Shown here one piece after another: positions 1 to 6,791 of a stretch of 64,000 nt of DNA. The DNA comes from Echinicola strongylocentroti. GTDB lineage: Bacteria; Bacteroidota; Bacteroidia; Cytophagales; Cyclobacteriaceae. The stretch covers positions 4,343,501 through 4,407,500 of the forward strand of contig NZ_CP030041.1 of assembly GCF_003260975.1 (NCBI RefSeq). The letters run 5' to 3'. Under the pieces are notes generated by a model. That model had not been told where the DNA came from and did not search any database. It saw only the letters and a list, made by a program, of their open reading frames with translations. A program made the position numbers and the translations under genes. Positions within the stretch are counted from its first letter, which is position 1; each line of letters opens with the position of its first letter.

Positions 1-249
1 GAAGCCACTTCGGCGATGGATTTCGATACGGAGCGGCAGCTATTGCTGCTGCTGAAAAGAGCCATGTACGGCCATGGGATGGGGGTAATGCTGGTCACCC
101 ACCGGGTAGGGCTGGCAAAGCAAGCGGACAGGATACTGATCCTCAAACAAGGAAGCATTACCGGAGAGGGAGCCCATGAAGCACTCGTCCGGGGAAATAA
201 CGAATATGCAGAAGCCTATCAACAGATCATCAGCGAAACCACTAAATAA
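1..249 (+). CDS. ABC exporter ATP-binding domain, C-terminal end (partial)
   Basis: The window opens inside this gene, and 82 codons plus the stop are visible. The first residues, EATSAMD, match the end of Walker B and the D-loop (usually DEATSALD). VTHR, about 30 residues on, is the H-loop, and the rest is the usual C-terminal tail of an ABC ATPase. The permease and any peptidase domain lie outside the window. Because a double-glycine-leader peptide gene follows 300 bp downstream, I infer a peptide (bacteriocin) exporter of the ABC type that trims GG leaders. The sequence shown proves only the ATPase. Confidence 0.85.
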   Translation, partial: EATSAMDFDTERQLLLLLKRAMYGHGMGVMLVTHRVGLAKQADRILILKQGSITGEGAHEALVRGNNEYAEAYQQIISETTK

Positions 250-256
250 CGGTACC

Positions 257-469
257 ATGGGAGGACTGAAATACTACGAAAGAACAAAGCTTCTGATAGA
301 GCTGATCGAAAAAAAGAGGACAGGTAGTCCCAAAGACCTCGCACGGAAGCTAGGGGTAAAGGAAAGAATGGTTTACCGGATTTTGGACGACTTAAAACTT
401 TCGGTTCAGCGAAAGATCCGATATTGTCGCGATAATAAAAGTTATGTTTTTTTGGAAAAAAATGACTGA
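257..469 (+). CDS. small helix-turn-helix DNA-binding protein
   Basis: A 70-aa protein starting at the ATG 8 bp after the exporter stop; a longer reading that begins inside the exporter gene is unlikely. It has a single HTH: an N-terminal helix (YYERTKLLIELIEKK), then SPKDLARKLGVKERMVYRILDDL, which reads as a helix-turn-recognition-helix of the HTH_11/MarR-like kind, followed by a basic tail. It is probably co-transcribed with the exporter and lies just upstream of the bacteriocin-like peptide, so a local regulator of that peptide is a reasonable guess. The repeated 80-bp block that follows it and recurs at 1034 would be a natural binding target. No ligand or metal-binding domain is present. 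Confidence 0.7.
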   Translation: MGGLKYYERTKLLIELIEKKRTGSPKDLARKLGVKERMVYRILDDLKLSVQRKIRYCRDNKSYVFLEKND

Positions 470-547
470 CTGTAATGAAATGACAGTGAAGTGGGTATAA
501 ATTGGGGTTATCAATAAATCAATGTTTTACATTAAATTTTGTAAATT
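463..547 (+). promoter_or_regulatory. upstream block of the GG-leader peptide gene (copy 1)
   Basis: About 80 bp between the HTH gene and the peptide ATG is repeated, clearly similar, at 1034-1110 before the decayed peptide copy. Shared words are ACTGACTGT, then CAGTG about 10 bp on, TATAAATTG, TATCAATAAATCAA and TTTTACATTAAATT. The ACTGAC and GTCAGT words form an imperfect inverted pair, as expected of an operator. Conservation of the block beside two diverged peptide cores suggests it holds the promoter and regulator site. The regulator is not identified; the adjacent HTH protein is a candidate. Confidence 0.45.
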
Positions 548-757
548 ATGAAAGAGTTAAGTTTTGAAAAAATGGAAAGAATAACAGGAGGAATGAGTGA
601 AGATTGTGGTTGGGCAATTGCTAGTTGGACAGCTGCTACGGTTGGACTAGCAGCCTTAACAGGTGGTGTAGGGATTTTGGCTGTAACTGCTATGGCAGGT
701 CACGGCATAGCATCCATTAGTTTTATGAGATCTTGTGGGCCAAGTGATTTCTATTAA
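548..757 (+). CDS. double-glycine leader bacteriocin-like peptide precursor
   Basis: A 69-aa precursor. Residues 1-15 (MKELSFEKMERITGG) are a textbook GG leader with the conserved E-L-S-x-E-x-M spacing, so cleavage is predicted after Gly15 by a peptidase-domain ABC exporter. The 54-residue core is rich in Gly, Ala and hydrophobic residues, carries two Cys (20 and 63) that could pair, and ends in an aromatic tail. This is typical of unmodified class II bacteriocins as annotated in Bacteroidota. The exporter fragment upstream and small membrane proteins downstream (candidate immunity proteins) fit. Killing activity is inferred; a signalling peptide is an alternative. Confidence 0.75.
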   Translation: MKELSFEKMERITGGMSEDCGWAIASWTAATVGLAALTGGVGILAVTAMAGHGIASISFMRSCGPSDFY

Positions 758-764
758 TGACTAT

Positions 765-944
765 ATGAAAACACTAACCATCAATATCATTTCATATTTA
801 GCTATCATTGTCTCAATGCTTCTTTTGATGAAAATTGATGATGTTATTCCCTATTTGGATTTTGCTTGTTTCTTAGTCATTATATTTGCAACCATCGGAT
901 GTATCTACACAGTGATCAAATACCGTAAGTCCAGATGTTCTTAA
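765..944 (+). CDS. small two-helix membrane protein, possible immunity protein
   Basis: A 59-aa protein with the start taken at the ATG 7 bp after the peptide stop; an earlier in-frame start would overlap the peptide gene. Two hydrophobic helices (about residues 5-23 and 29-51) are joined by a short acidic loop (MKIDDVIPYLD), with a basic C-terminus (KYRKSRCS). No family is recognised. Its position directly after a bacteriocin-like precursor, and the similar arrangement after the decayed copy (1312-1518), suggest a dedicated immunity protein in the inner membrane. That is inference only. Confidence 0.55.
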   Translation: MKTLTINIISYLAIIVSMLLLMKIDDVIPYLDFACFLVIIFATIGCIYTVIKYRKSRCS

Positions 945-1033
945 GCTGCCGAAAAACACACCTCGGTTGTCCCTTCAGTTGTACGGAGGGACGCCTAAAG
1001 TTGAGCCTGCGTTACAGTTTGTTTCACAAAAAA

Positions 1034-1110
1034 ACAACTGACTGTCAGGAAATGTCAGTGGGTCAGATATAAATTGAGCCTATCAATAAATCAATTTTTT
1101 ACATTAAATT
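1034..1110 (+). promoter_or_regulatory. upstream block of the decayed peptide gene (copy 2)
   Basis: The second copy of the block described at 463-547. It retains the ACTGAC/GTCAGT inverted words, TATAAATTG, TATCAATAAATCAA and TTTTTTACATTAAATT, but loses about 9 bp immediately before the coding start. The region before it (945-1033) has no recognisable gene. Confidence 0.4.
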
Positions 1111-1306
1111 CTGAAAGAGTTAAGATTTTAGAGAATGTTAGAGGGGGGGTACCCTTAATTGTATCGGTGTAGGTCTTGCAATAGTGGGATTAGGTGCTGC
1201 TGCAATTGCTTCAGGCCCCATTGGCTGGGCATGGGGTATTGGGGTAGGAGCCACTTCAGCAGGAGGCTTACTTAGTGCTTATGGTTGCGGTTATGATTTA
1301 GCGTAA
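1111..1306 (+). pseudogene. decayed GG-leader bacteriocin-like peptide gene
   Basis: This aligns with the gene at 548. The leader region reads L-K-E-L-R-F-stop-R-M-L-E-G-G, so the ATG has become CTG and the seventh codon is TAG. A run of seven G (1143-1149) shifts the frame so that the core continues one base out of phase from 1148. The core still reads cleanly for 52 codons to a TAA: Gly/Ala-rich, with two Cys, e.g. GVGLAIVGLGAAAIASGP and GLLSAYGCGYDLA. Three separate lesions (start, nonsense, frameshift) argue for a pseudogene. An alternative is that the poly-G tract is a slippery or phase-variable site, but the stop codon remains in the way. Confidence 0.75.
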
Positions 1307-1311
1307 TAGAA

Positions 1312-1518
1312 ATGATCATGAACAGAGAAAAATCTATAACATTTACCATCTTTGTCTGTTTTGGGTTATCTGTTGGTCTTTTGATTTTACAGTTAATCAA
1401 GTTTGATGGTATTTCAAATGATGGATTGATGACAAGTTCTTCTTTTATTGCTTTTTGCCTGCTTTCTGTGGGATTAGGGATCCTAGGTGCGGTAAGAATC
1501 AAGAATCAGAAAGCTTGA
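1312..1518 (+). CDS. small two-helix membrane protein, possible immunity protein
   Basis: A 68-aa protein starting 5 bp after the end of the decayed peptide core (ATG at 1312 or 1318). It has two hydrophobic helices (about residues 10-29 and 44-62) with a basic C-terminus (RIKNQKA). It sits in the same position relative to the decayed peptide gene as 765-944 does to the intact one. If it is an immunity protein, keeping it after loss of its peptide would be the usual orphan-immunity pattern. No sequence family was recognised. Confidence 0.5.
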   Translation: MIMNREKSITFTIFVCFGLSVGLLILQLIKFDGISNDGLMTSSSFIAFCLLSVGLGILGAVRIKNQKA

Positions 1519-1634
1519 CTACCAGCCATATAAGTTTGAATTTAATAATATCCAGAAGGGCAATTGTAAGTCCTTTTGGGTATTCTTGATATTGATTTAC
1601 TTATTGTAATGGTATAGGGCGTGAGCTAGTAGAT

Positions 1635-1811
1635 ATGGATAGGGGTTTAATAAAAGGAGGGGTAATTGTACTTCACCTTATTGTCATGATCGTTTTACTG
1701 TTGGATTTATTTGAAATAGTGACCAACAAGTACATACCTGTAATCTGCTATGCTGTTATTTTAGCTTTGCTTGTATTAACTCTAATGCTAAAGAAAAGAA
1801 AGTTTTTTTAA
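1635..1811 (+). CDS. small two-helix membrane protein
   Basis: A 58-aa reading frame with ATG at 1635 and TAA at 1809. It has a first hydrophobic helix (GVIVLHLIVMIVLLLDLF), a short loop (EIVTNKYIP), a second helix (VICYAVILALLVLTLML) and a strongly basic tail (KKRKFF). The layout is the same as the two preceding small membrane proteins. No family is recognised. It may be a further immunity-like protein. The flanks (1519-1634 and 1812-1908) show no gene. Confidence 0.5.
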   Translation: MDRGLIKGGVIVLHLIVMIVLLLDLFEIVTNKYIPVICYAVILALLVLTLMLKKRKFF

Positions 1812-1908
1812 CAATTGACACGGTACAGCTAAGTGGATTTATAATGAAACTTTGGGGTCAAGCGGTTGCTGACTACGAATTTAATAACCAGTTTACTGTT
1901 TAGTTCTT

Positions 1909-2538
1909 ATGAAACCATTTTTGATTTTATTGGTCTATTCATTGGCTTTATATTTATCAACACTTTTGTTGATCGACTTTGAGGGGATGCTGCTGAACGA
2001 AATGCTAAATGAGGATGCGCTTGAACTGTCATTTAAGGAAGTCCAGACGGCCATCGACGAGGTGCTGTATTGGAACAGGTTCAGTGCGCTGTTTGCTTTT
2101 CTGATGTTTACAGTCAAATGTTTTTTGGTGGCAGTAGTGTTGTATGCAGGGCTATTCTTTGCCGATCGGCACAAGGGGGTTAGGCTGGGGACGCTTTTTG
2201 GTATTGCCGTATATGCGGAGGTGGTTTTTGTGATCGCCGGACTGGTGAAGCTGGTGTATGTATCGGCCTATGGCCTCAGCTATCAAGAGTTTGCTGCCTT
2301 TTACCCCTTGTCGCTGATCAATCTTTTTGATGTGGAGAACATTCGTCCTGTTTTTAATTATCCGCTTCAGTTGGTGAACCTGTTTGAGTTGGTCTATGTA
2401 TTTGTACTGGTGTATTTGGTAAAGGAGGAACTGGAACTGAGCATGCCGAGGAGTTCCAGTATTGTCTTGGGATCTTATGGGACGGCACTGTTTTGCTGGG
2501 TAGTATTTGTCGTTTTTATCACCCTGAACATGTCCTGA
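1909..2538 (+). CDS. multi-pass membrane protein of unknown function
   Basis: A 209-aa protein with about five hydrophobic segments (residues roughly 2-22, 58-82, 92-115, 150-170 and 184-207) and an acidic loop after the first helix (EMLNEDALELSFKEVQTAIDE). No catalytic motif is visible and the family is not recognised. It ends one base before the thioredoxin-like gene, so the two are almost certainly co-transcribed and may act together in the membrane, for example in folding or export of the Cys-containing peptides encoded upstream. That role is a guess from position. Confidence 0.6.
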   Translation: MKPFLILLVYSLALYLSTLLLIDFEGMLLNEMLNEDALELSFKEVQTAIDEVLYWNRFSALFAFLMFTVKCFLVAVVLYAGLFFADRHKGVRLGTLFGIAVYAEVVFVIAGLVKLVYVSAYGLSYQEFAAFYPLSLINLFDVENIRPVFNYPLQLVNLFELVYVFVLVYLVKEELELSMPRSSSIVLGSYGTALFCWVVFVVFITLNMS

Positions 2539-2539
2539 T

Positions 2540-3076
2540 ATGAGGAAGAAACTGAAGTTTGTGGTGCTTTTTTTGGTAATTGCCTTTCTTGGGATAATGG
2601 GGTACCTGATCATGGATAGGGTAATGGAGAAAAATAGCGTAGCAGAAAGGATCAGCCAGTTTCCAGAGTTTACGCTTTATAGGCCTGACGGGGAAAAGTT
2701 CACCACCGACGAGCTGCCCTATGATCGACCGGTCATCTTGATCTATTTTAACTCTACCTGCCACCTGTGTGAAAAGGAAATCCGGGCCATTAGGGAAAGA
2801 CAGGAAGAATTTGGCGATATCCAATTGCTATTGGTATCGAGCGAAGAGGGTAATGTGATAGGGGACTTTGCCAAAAGGATGGAACTGGAAGATTGTAAAA
2901 ACATACATTGGTTCCAAGATAGGGATATGGAGGTGGCTGTTTACTATGATGTGGGCAGTGTTCCGGAGATTTTCTTATATGGCTCTGACGGTAAATTGGT
3001 CAAGCGTTTTCAGGGGACGGTGAAGGTGGAGAGGTTATTGGAAGCGTATGTGAGTATTAAAAAGGAAAAAGTCTGA
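2540..3076 (+). CDS. membrane-anchored thioredoxin-like (TlpA/redoxin type) protein
   Basis: A 178-aa protein. Residues 6-24 form an N-terminal membrane anchor, followed by a thioredoxin-fold domain outside the cytoplasm. The active site is C74-H-L-C77 within NSTCHLCEKE, and a cis-Pro region (GSVPEIFLY) and the closing strand (LVKRFQGTV) are present. It resembles TlpA/AhpC-TSA family reductases that reduce or form disulfides in the periplasm. It starts one base after the upstream membrane protein. The two-Cys peptide precursor at 548 is a possible client (inference). The stop codon lies inside a palindromic repeat. Confidence 0.75.
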   Translation: MRKKLKFVVLFLVIAFLGIMGYLIMDRVMEKNSVAERISQFPEFTLYRPDGEKFTTDELPYDRPVILIYFNSTCHLCEKEIRAIRERQEEFGDIQLLLVSSEEGNVIGDFAKRMELEDCKNIHWFQDRDMEVAVYYDVGSVPEIFLYGSDGKLVKRFQGTVKVERLLEAYVSIKKEKV

Positions 3077-3117
3077 AGACTTTTTTGAGTTTGGGTCCAA
3101 GTCTCCAGACTTGGACC
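3069..3117. repeat. paired-palindrome intergenic repeat (family A, copy 1)
   Basis: Two palindromes sit 11 bp apart. The first is AAGTCT-GA-AGACTT (3069-3082), followed by T6. The second is a perfect 11-bp inverted repeat around CC (3094-3117: GGTCCAAGTCT/AGACTTGGACC). The same pair recurs at 4257-4305 and 6792-6840. The first palindrome with its T-run could work as a terminator; here it overlaps the stop codon of the upstream gene. Confidence 0.8.
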
Positions 3118-3276
3118 AATCGTGCCATGAATGCCTCGAATCAATCATGTATCCGTAGGTGCATCACTTCATCATTTCCTCCTACGATTCCATAGCGATT
3201 AAGTAATAATTCAGTGGTTTTAGTTGTTTTTCACCCTGTTTTTGGTGGCGGGGAATTTTTATATTGTAGTTCTAAA

Positions 3277-3525
3277 ATGTTGATTGTTATGGAGTTGTTA
3301 GTGAAGATAGTGAAAGTCCTTTTTAGTTTTTTGGCAAGTGTTTATTTGGTTTACCTGGCCTTTGAACATAAAGCAGATTTTTCGAGTGGAGAGATGACTT
3401 TTGTGATGAGTATGATTGGAGGAGGGATTTGCCTTGCTTATTTCTTTAGTGGGCTGCACAGGTTGGTGATGAATGTCCCGGCGGTGTTGATTTCCTTGAT
3501 GCCAACGGTTCTGGGGTGTATATGA
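3277..3525 (+). CDS. small membrane protein A1 (duplicated block 1)
   Basis: An 82-aa protein; the start is set by alignment to its paralogue at 5857 (AAAATGTTGA in both). Residues 1-60 match the paralogue closely (KVLFSFLASVYLVYLAFE / KILFSLFASVCLIYLAFE; GGGICLAYFFSGL / GGVICLSYFFNGL). It has two transmembrane helices. Compared with the paralogue, about one base is lost near the 3' end, so the frame runs past the old stop and adds roughly 16 residues that read into gene B1. The family is unknown and the protein may be a decaying copy. Confidence 0.5.
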   Translation: MLIVMELLVKIVKVLFSFLASVYLVYLAFEHKADFSSGEMTFVMSMIGGGICLAYFFSGLHRLVMNVPAVLISLMPTVLGCI

Positions 3526-3536
3526 CCAAAGGGCTC

Positions 3537-3722
3537 ATGGACGGGGAACAAATCATTCGGGTAATTATTCTGGGGTTGGCTTTGCTGCTCATTGGATTGG
3601 GATGGTATGGGTATTATATAAGTGAAGTAAAGCTCATTACAGCAGTATTAAACTCTGTAGGAATGGTGTTTTCATCTATCGGCTTGATTCAAAGGATCGT
3701 CAATGAGGGAAATGCAGATTAG
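3537..3722 (+). CDS. small membrane protein B1 (duplicated block 1)
   Basis: A 61-aa protein; the start was chosen to match the paralogue at 6117 (MDGEQII / MDREQVM). Two hydrophobic helices are separated by WYGYYISEVKL, which is almost identical in the paralogue (WYGYYMSEVKL), and both end in VNEGN or VKEGN plus an acidic residue. No family is recognised. The A-B pair is kept in both blocks, suggesting that the two proteins work together in the membrane. Confidence 0.55.
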   Translation: MDGEQIIRVIILGLALLLIGLGWYGYYISEVKLITAVLNSVGMVFSSIGLIQRIVNEGNAD

Positions 3723-3780
3723 TTTATAATGATTAATCAAAAAAATAAATAGTGGTTTTGTTGATTTGCAGCGTACAAAC

Positions 3781-3999
3781 ATGAATAAAAGGAAACTCAT
3801 ACAATTCATCAAGATCAATGATGTCGTTATGTACGTAGGCACGGTAGGGTGCTATGTCTTTTTATTGGACATGGCATTTGATTTTATGGAAATCCCCTCA
3901 TTGGCGGTGGCCTTTGTGCTGATTACCACGTCTATTTCCGTTTTATTTAAGACCCGTTTAGCTGCGAAATTAAAGGGGTATGAAAAAAGCTCAGATTGA
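3781..3999 (+). CDS. small two-helix membrane protein C
   Basis: A 72-aa protein starting at the ATG of MNKRKLIQ; an upstream TTG is less likely. It has a basic N-terminus, helices at about residues 15-33 and 42-58, and a basic C-terminal segment. It has no full counterpart in the second block: only its last few codons (AAATTAAAGGGGTATG) survive there, next to a repeat relic at 6496-6576. Its stop overlaps the start region of the broken gene D1 (ATG at 3980). Function unknown. Confidence 0.5.
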   Translation: MNKRKLIQFIKINDVVMYVGTVGCYVFLLDMAFDFMEIPSLAVAFVLITTSISVLFKTRLAAKLKGYEKSSD

Positions 4000-4247
4000 A
4001 GATGTTATTTTCAGGGAAATCGCTTTCAAACTATTAGTAAAGAGATGTCAGCCTGAATTAAATAACTTCATGGGGTTATAAGCGATTTCCCTGATATTAT
4101 TTTGCTTGAGATACTACTTGCCAGCGTACTGTACATGGTGTTTTTGGACGGCTTGTTGACTGAGGGGGGTATTCAAGAATGGCCAAGTTGATGTTTGGTA
4201 TGTCTGTGATTATGCTGATTTTTCGGGATCGGCGGCGTAAACAATAG
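3980..4247 (+). pseudogene. small membrane protein D1, broken by an 82-bp element
   Basis: This is the disrupted copy of the intact 58-aa gene at 6606-6782. It starts identically (MKKAQIEDVI), then an 82-bp element (4012-4093) interrupts it after codon 10 and brings an in-frame TAA, so only a peptide of about 33 aa could be made. The rest of the gene resumes after the insertion (ATACTACTTGCCAGCGT...) but also lacks one base at about 4167 (GAGGGGGGTATTC against GAGGATTTTTATTC), a second inactivating change. The final codons and the flanking paired palindrome remain near-identical to the intact copy. Confidence 0.85.
4012..4093. mobile_element. 82-bp MITE-like element (family B, copy 1)
   Basis: It is bounded by perfect 14-bp terminal inverted repeats, CAGGGAAATCGCTT (4012-4025) and AAGCGATTTCCCTG (4080-4093). 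The flanks are ATGTTATTTT (4002-4011) and ATATTATTTT (4094-4103), a 10-bp direct repeat with one mismatch; the paralogous locus at 6606 carries the empty site once. It encodes no protein, so it must be moved by a transposase supplied elsewhere. A related copy lies at 47548-47881. Confidence 0.85.
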
Positions 4248-4256
4248 GTTCCGTAA

Positions 4257-4305
4257 AAGTCTGAAGACTTTTTTTAGTTTAGGTTCAAGTCTGGAGCCTT
4301 GGACC
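4257..4305. repeat. paired-palindrome intergenic repeat (family A, copy 2)
   Basis: AAGTCTGAAGACTT followed by T7 (4257-4270), then the second palindrome at 4282-4305 with two stem mismatches (GGTTCAAGTCT/AGCCTTGGACC). It ends 18 bp before the glycosyltransferase ATG, so it may separate transcripts or lie in that gene's leader. Confidence 0.75.
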
Positions 4306-4323
4306 ACTGACAGGTGAAAAATC

Positions 4324-5235
4324 ATGAAAAAAAAACCATTGGTTTCAGTTATCATGCCGTGTTATAATGCGGTCAAATTTATTGGGGAGGCCATAGAGAG
4401 TATTCTTTTGCAATCATTGCCCGACTTGGAGCTCATCATTATAGATGATGGGTCTACAGATAGTACGGCAGAGGTGGTGGAAAGGATAAATGAAGAACGG
4501 ATCAGATATGTCCGCTTTGATAAAAACAAGGGGAATTATTTTGCCCGTAACCGAGGGCTCGATCTGGCTACCGGACGGTACGTAGCAATGGCAGATGCAG
4601 ACGATATTGCTTACATGGACCGCCTTAAAATCCAATTTGAACATATGGAAGCCCATCCTGAAGTAATGGTTTTGGGAGGGCAATGTGATGTGGTCGACGA
4701 GGAGGGGAGTTACATTGGGGAACTAAGGCGGCCATTGGCCTACGATGAAATCAGGGTGGCTTTATTGCAGAATAATTTTGTCCATCAGCCTACACTGATG
4801 TTTCGTCGGGAGTTGGTGGAAAAGGGCTATTGCTATGACGAAAGCTTCCCTTGTTCTGGGGATTATGATTTTGTATATAGGATAAGCCGATTTTTTCGGA
4901 TCGTAAATTTGGACAAGGTGATCGTAAAGTACAGAAGGCATCCCCGTCAATTGTCTACAGCGAAAAGGGATCTACAGCACCAGTATGCGGACAGGGTAAG
5001 GGAGTGTCAGCTGGTCGATTTCGGTATGGTTTTTTCTGGAAGGGAGCTTGAAATTCATCAAAAATTGGCGAAAGGAAATTATTTGGATAATAAGGAACTT
5101 TGGACTGCAGAAAGGTGGATTAATAGCTTGTTGGAGCATAATATGGATAATGATATTTATGACCGTAAATGTTTTTATGAGTTTTGCCAGAGATTGTCGG
5201 CTGCAGCCGTACGGAAAAACCATCTAGGCAAATAG
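4324..5235 (+). CDS. glycosyltransferase family 2
   Basis: A 303-aa protein. The GT-A fold is clear: VSVIMPCYN at residues 7-15, DDGSTD at 41-46 (nucleotide-sugar binding), and the DxD-type DADD at 91-94 for metal and UDP-sugar. A later CSGDYDFVYRI acts as the acceptor-side acidic segment. There is no transmembrane segment, so it is probably cytoplasmic or peripheral and transfers a sugar to a polysaccharide, glycolipid or glycoprotein. It stands alone between blocks of small membrane proteins, with no other polysaccharide genes nearby, so the acceptor cannot be named. It may be accessory cargo. Confidence 0.85.
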   Translation: MKKKPLVSVIMPCYNAVKFIGEAIESILLQSLPDLELIIIDDGSTDSTAEVVERINEERIRYVRFDKNKGNYFARNRGLDLATGRYVAMADADDIAYMDRLKIQFEHMEAHPEVMVLGGQCDVVDEEGSYIGELRRPLAYDEIRVALLQNNFVHQPTLMFRRELVEKGYCYDESFPCSGDYDFVYRISRFFRIVNLDKVIVKYRRHPRQLSTAKRDLQHQYADRVRECQLVDFGMVFSGRELEIHQKLAKGNYLDNKELWTAERWINSLLEHNMDNDIYDRKCFYEFCQRLSAAAVRKNHLGK

Positions 5236-5425
5236 TTCATCTAAAAGTAGATGATGAAGTATGTTCTTTAGGCTTATTTATTCTAGCGACTGATGTTGGA
5301 TAAAGCGGGAAAGCTGGTGAATTATGATTGGTCCTGAAAGGACACAGGAGTCGCAGATTATTAAGATTTGCGATGATTCGGTGTTATAAGAAGATATTAT
5401 TTCTGATTTTATAAAAACTTAAACT

Positions 5426-5638
5426 ATGAAACCCCACGCCTCCCACTTTCTAAAGATGAGTTTCAGTTATGTGTGCATGGTTGTTGGTACAGCCTTATCC
5501 TGGATGGCGGTGGGAGGGAAGATACCGGGATTTGATTTCTTCGTCTATATATTATGGGGTTTCATTGCTATTGCTTACGCCAGAGAGGTGGTCATCTTTC
5601 TGAAAAAGGAAAAGGATGCTAAGGGAAATAATTATTAA
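5426..5638 (+). CDS. small two-helix membrane protein
   Basis: A 70-aa protein with helices at about residues 10-29 and 36-57 and a basic-then-acidic tail (KKEKDAKGNNY). It lies alone, preceded by 190 bp without a gene (5236-5425, containing a short hairpin at about 5237) and followed by 218 bp that resembles the sequence before gene A1 (the words CATCATTTCATCAT and CCTCCTACGATT). No family is recognised. The setting and layout match the other small membrane proteins of this region. Confidence 0.5.
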   Translation: MKPHASHFLKMSFSYVCMVVGTALSWMAVGGKIPGFDFFVYILWGFIAIAYAREVVIFLKKEKDAKGNNY

Positions 5639-5856
5639 GTTTTAGATATGACGACTAGGGTTAAGTATTTATAAGTAAATAGTTCCCTGAGAAGATATAG
5701 GTTTTACATCATTTCATCATGTCCTCCTACGATTTCGTGCTTCAACTTGGTTACTATACCTTCATGCCTAGCCAAGTAAATAGGTGAATTTTATAGGGAT
5801 TTAGTTGTTTTTTGCCCTGTTATGGAAAATGATAGCTTTTTATATTGGATTGTAAA

Positions 5857-6057
5857 ATGTTGAATATGAAATATTTATTGATAAGAATAGCGAAAATCCT
5901 TTTTAGCCTTTTTGCAAGTGTTTGCCTGATTTACTTGGCGTTTGAATACAAAAATGACTTTTCAGCTAAGGAAGGGACCTTTGTCACCAGTATGGCAGGA
6001 GGGGTGATTTGTCTTTCTTACTTCTTTAATGGGCTAAAAAGACTTGGTAATGAATAA
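5857..6057 (+). CDS. small membrane protein A2 (duplicated block 2)
   Basis: A 66-aa protein, the paralogue of A1 (3277), with two membrane helices, a conserved IYLAFEYKNDFS loop and a GLKRLGNE end. This copy stops at TAA where A1 runs on, so it is probably the ancestral length. The 150 bp before it resemble the sequence upstream of A1. Function unknown. Confidence 0.55.
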   Translation: MLNMKYLLIRIAKILFSLFASVCLIYLAFEYKNDFSAKEGTFVTSMAGGVICLSYFFNGLKRLGNE

Positions 6058-6116
6058 GCCTGTTGTTTTGGTATTTCTGTGTCCAATGACTCTCATATGG
6101 GTTAATCAGGTGGTGT

Positions 6117-6302
6117 ATGGATAGGGAACAGGTTATGCGGATAATGATTTTGGTGGTGGGGTTATTGATAATTGGAGTGGGTTGGTACGGGTATTATATG
6201 AGTGAAGTTAAGTTAAGTGTAGCGGTACTGACCACTATTAGTATGATCTTTACCTCTATCAGTTTAATCTTAAGTATTGTCAAGGAGGGAAATACAGAGT
6301 AG
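6117..6302 (+). CDS. small membrane protein B2 (duplicated block 2)
   Basis: A 61-aa paralogue of B1 (3537), with two helices around WYGYYMSEVKL and a C-terminal VKEGNTE. It begins 59 bp after A2, whereas in block 1 the two genes lie closer. Gene E follows after 9 bp, so B2 and E are probably co-transcribed. Function unknown. Confidence 0.55.
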   Translation: MDREQVMRIMILVVGLLIIGVGWYGYYMSEVKLSVAVLTTISMIFTSISLILSIVKEGNTE

Positions 6303-6311
6303 CCATTAGGA

Positions 6312-6479
6312 ATGAGTCCAGAAAAAGAAATAGTGCTCTTGGTAATTTGCGGGGTATTGATCAACCTTGCAATGCTGTCGCTTCATTATGAGTGGTTTAC
6401 TGGAAGAACGGTTGTCTTTGTGTTATTAAGTCCAGTGCTGTTTATCGTTTTGGGCTTGGTTCGGGAAAAGTCGAGGTAA
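6312..6479 (+). CDS. small two-helix membrane protein E
   Basis: A 55-aa frame with ATG at 6312 and TAA at 6477. Helix 1 is about residues 7-24, a polar loop (HYEWFTGR) follows, helix 2 is about residues 33-48, and the tail is basic (VREKSR). It lies 9 bp after B2. There is no counterpart in block 1, where gene C occupies the equivalent position. Family not recognised. Confidence 0.45.
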   Translation: MSPEKEIVLLVICGVLINLAMLSLHYEWFTGRTVVFVLLSPVLFIVLGLVREKSR

Positions 6480-6495
6480 AGTGTCAACCTAAGCA

Positions 6496-6576
6496 AAGTT
6501 AGTTTGGAAATGTGGGCGGATCAGCTCGCAATACCTGTGCGTGGAGTAGATAGGTTAATGCATATTCCGGGTTTAA
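6496..6576. repeat. relic of the fold-back repeat (family C)
   Basis: The right half matches the 3' terminal repeat of the full-length elements at 47581 and 60193 (TAGATAGGTTAATGCATATT then CCGGGTTTAA). The left part keeps AGTTAGTTTGGA and CGCAATACCTGTGCG, a word shared with the short forms at 36938 and 47952. It sits where gene C has been lost from block 2, so the rearrangement may have used it. Confidence 0.6.
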
Positions 6577-6605
6577 GGTTCATTTAGTTACAAAATTAAA
6601 GGGGT

Positions 6606-6782
6606 ATGAAAAAAGCTCAGATTGAAGATGTTATTTTGCTTGGGATACTACTTGCCAGCGTGCTGTACATGGTGTTTTTGGACGACTTGTTGACTGAGGA
6701 TTTTTATTCAAGAATGGCCAAGTTGATGTTTGGTATGTCTGTGATTATGCTGATTTTTCGGGATCGGCGGCGTAAACAATAG
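6606..6782 (+). CDS. small membrane protein D2 (intact copy)
   Basis: A 58-aa protein, MKKAQIEDVI at the start and FRDRRRKQ at the end, with helices at about residues 10-24 and 37-50. It is the intact version of pseudogene D1 (3980-4247). The two share near-identical DNA through the stop codon and into the downstream palindromes, so the duplication is recent. Function unknown. The basic C-terminus implies a cytoplasmic tail. Confidence 0.55.
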   Translation: MKKAQIEDVILLGILLASVLYMVFLDDLLTEDFYSRMAKLMFGMSVIMLIFRDRRRKQ

Positions 6783-6791
6783 GTTTCGTGA

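Noticed and set aside
2152..2613. Minus-strand frame of 153 aa
   Set aside because: Antisense shadow of the membrane protein at 1909-2538 with no domain features.
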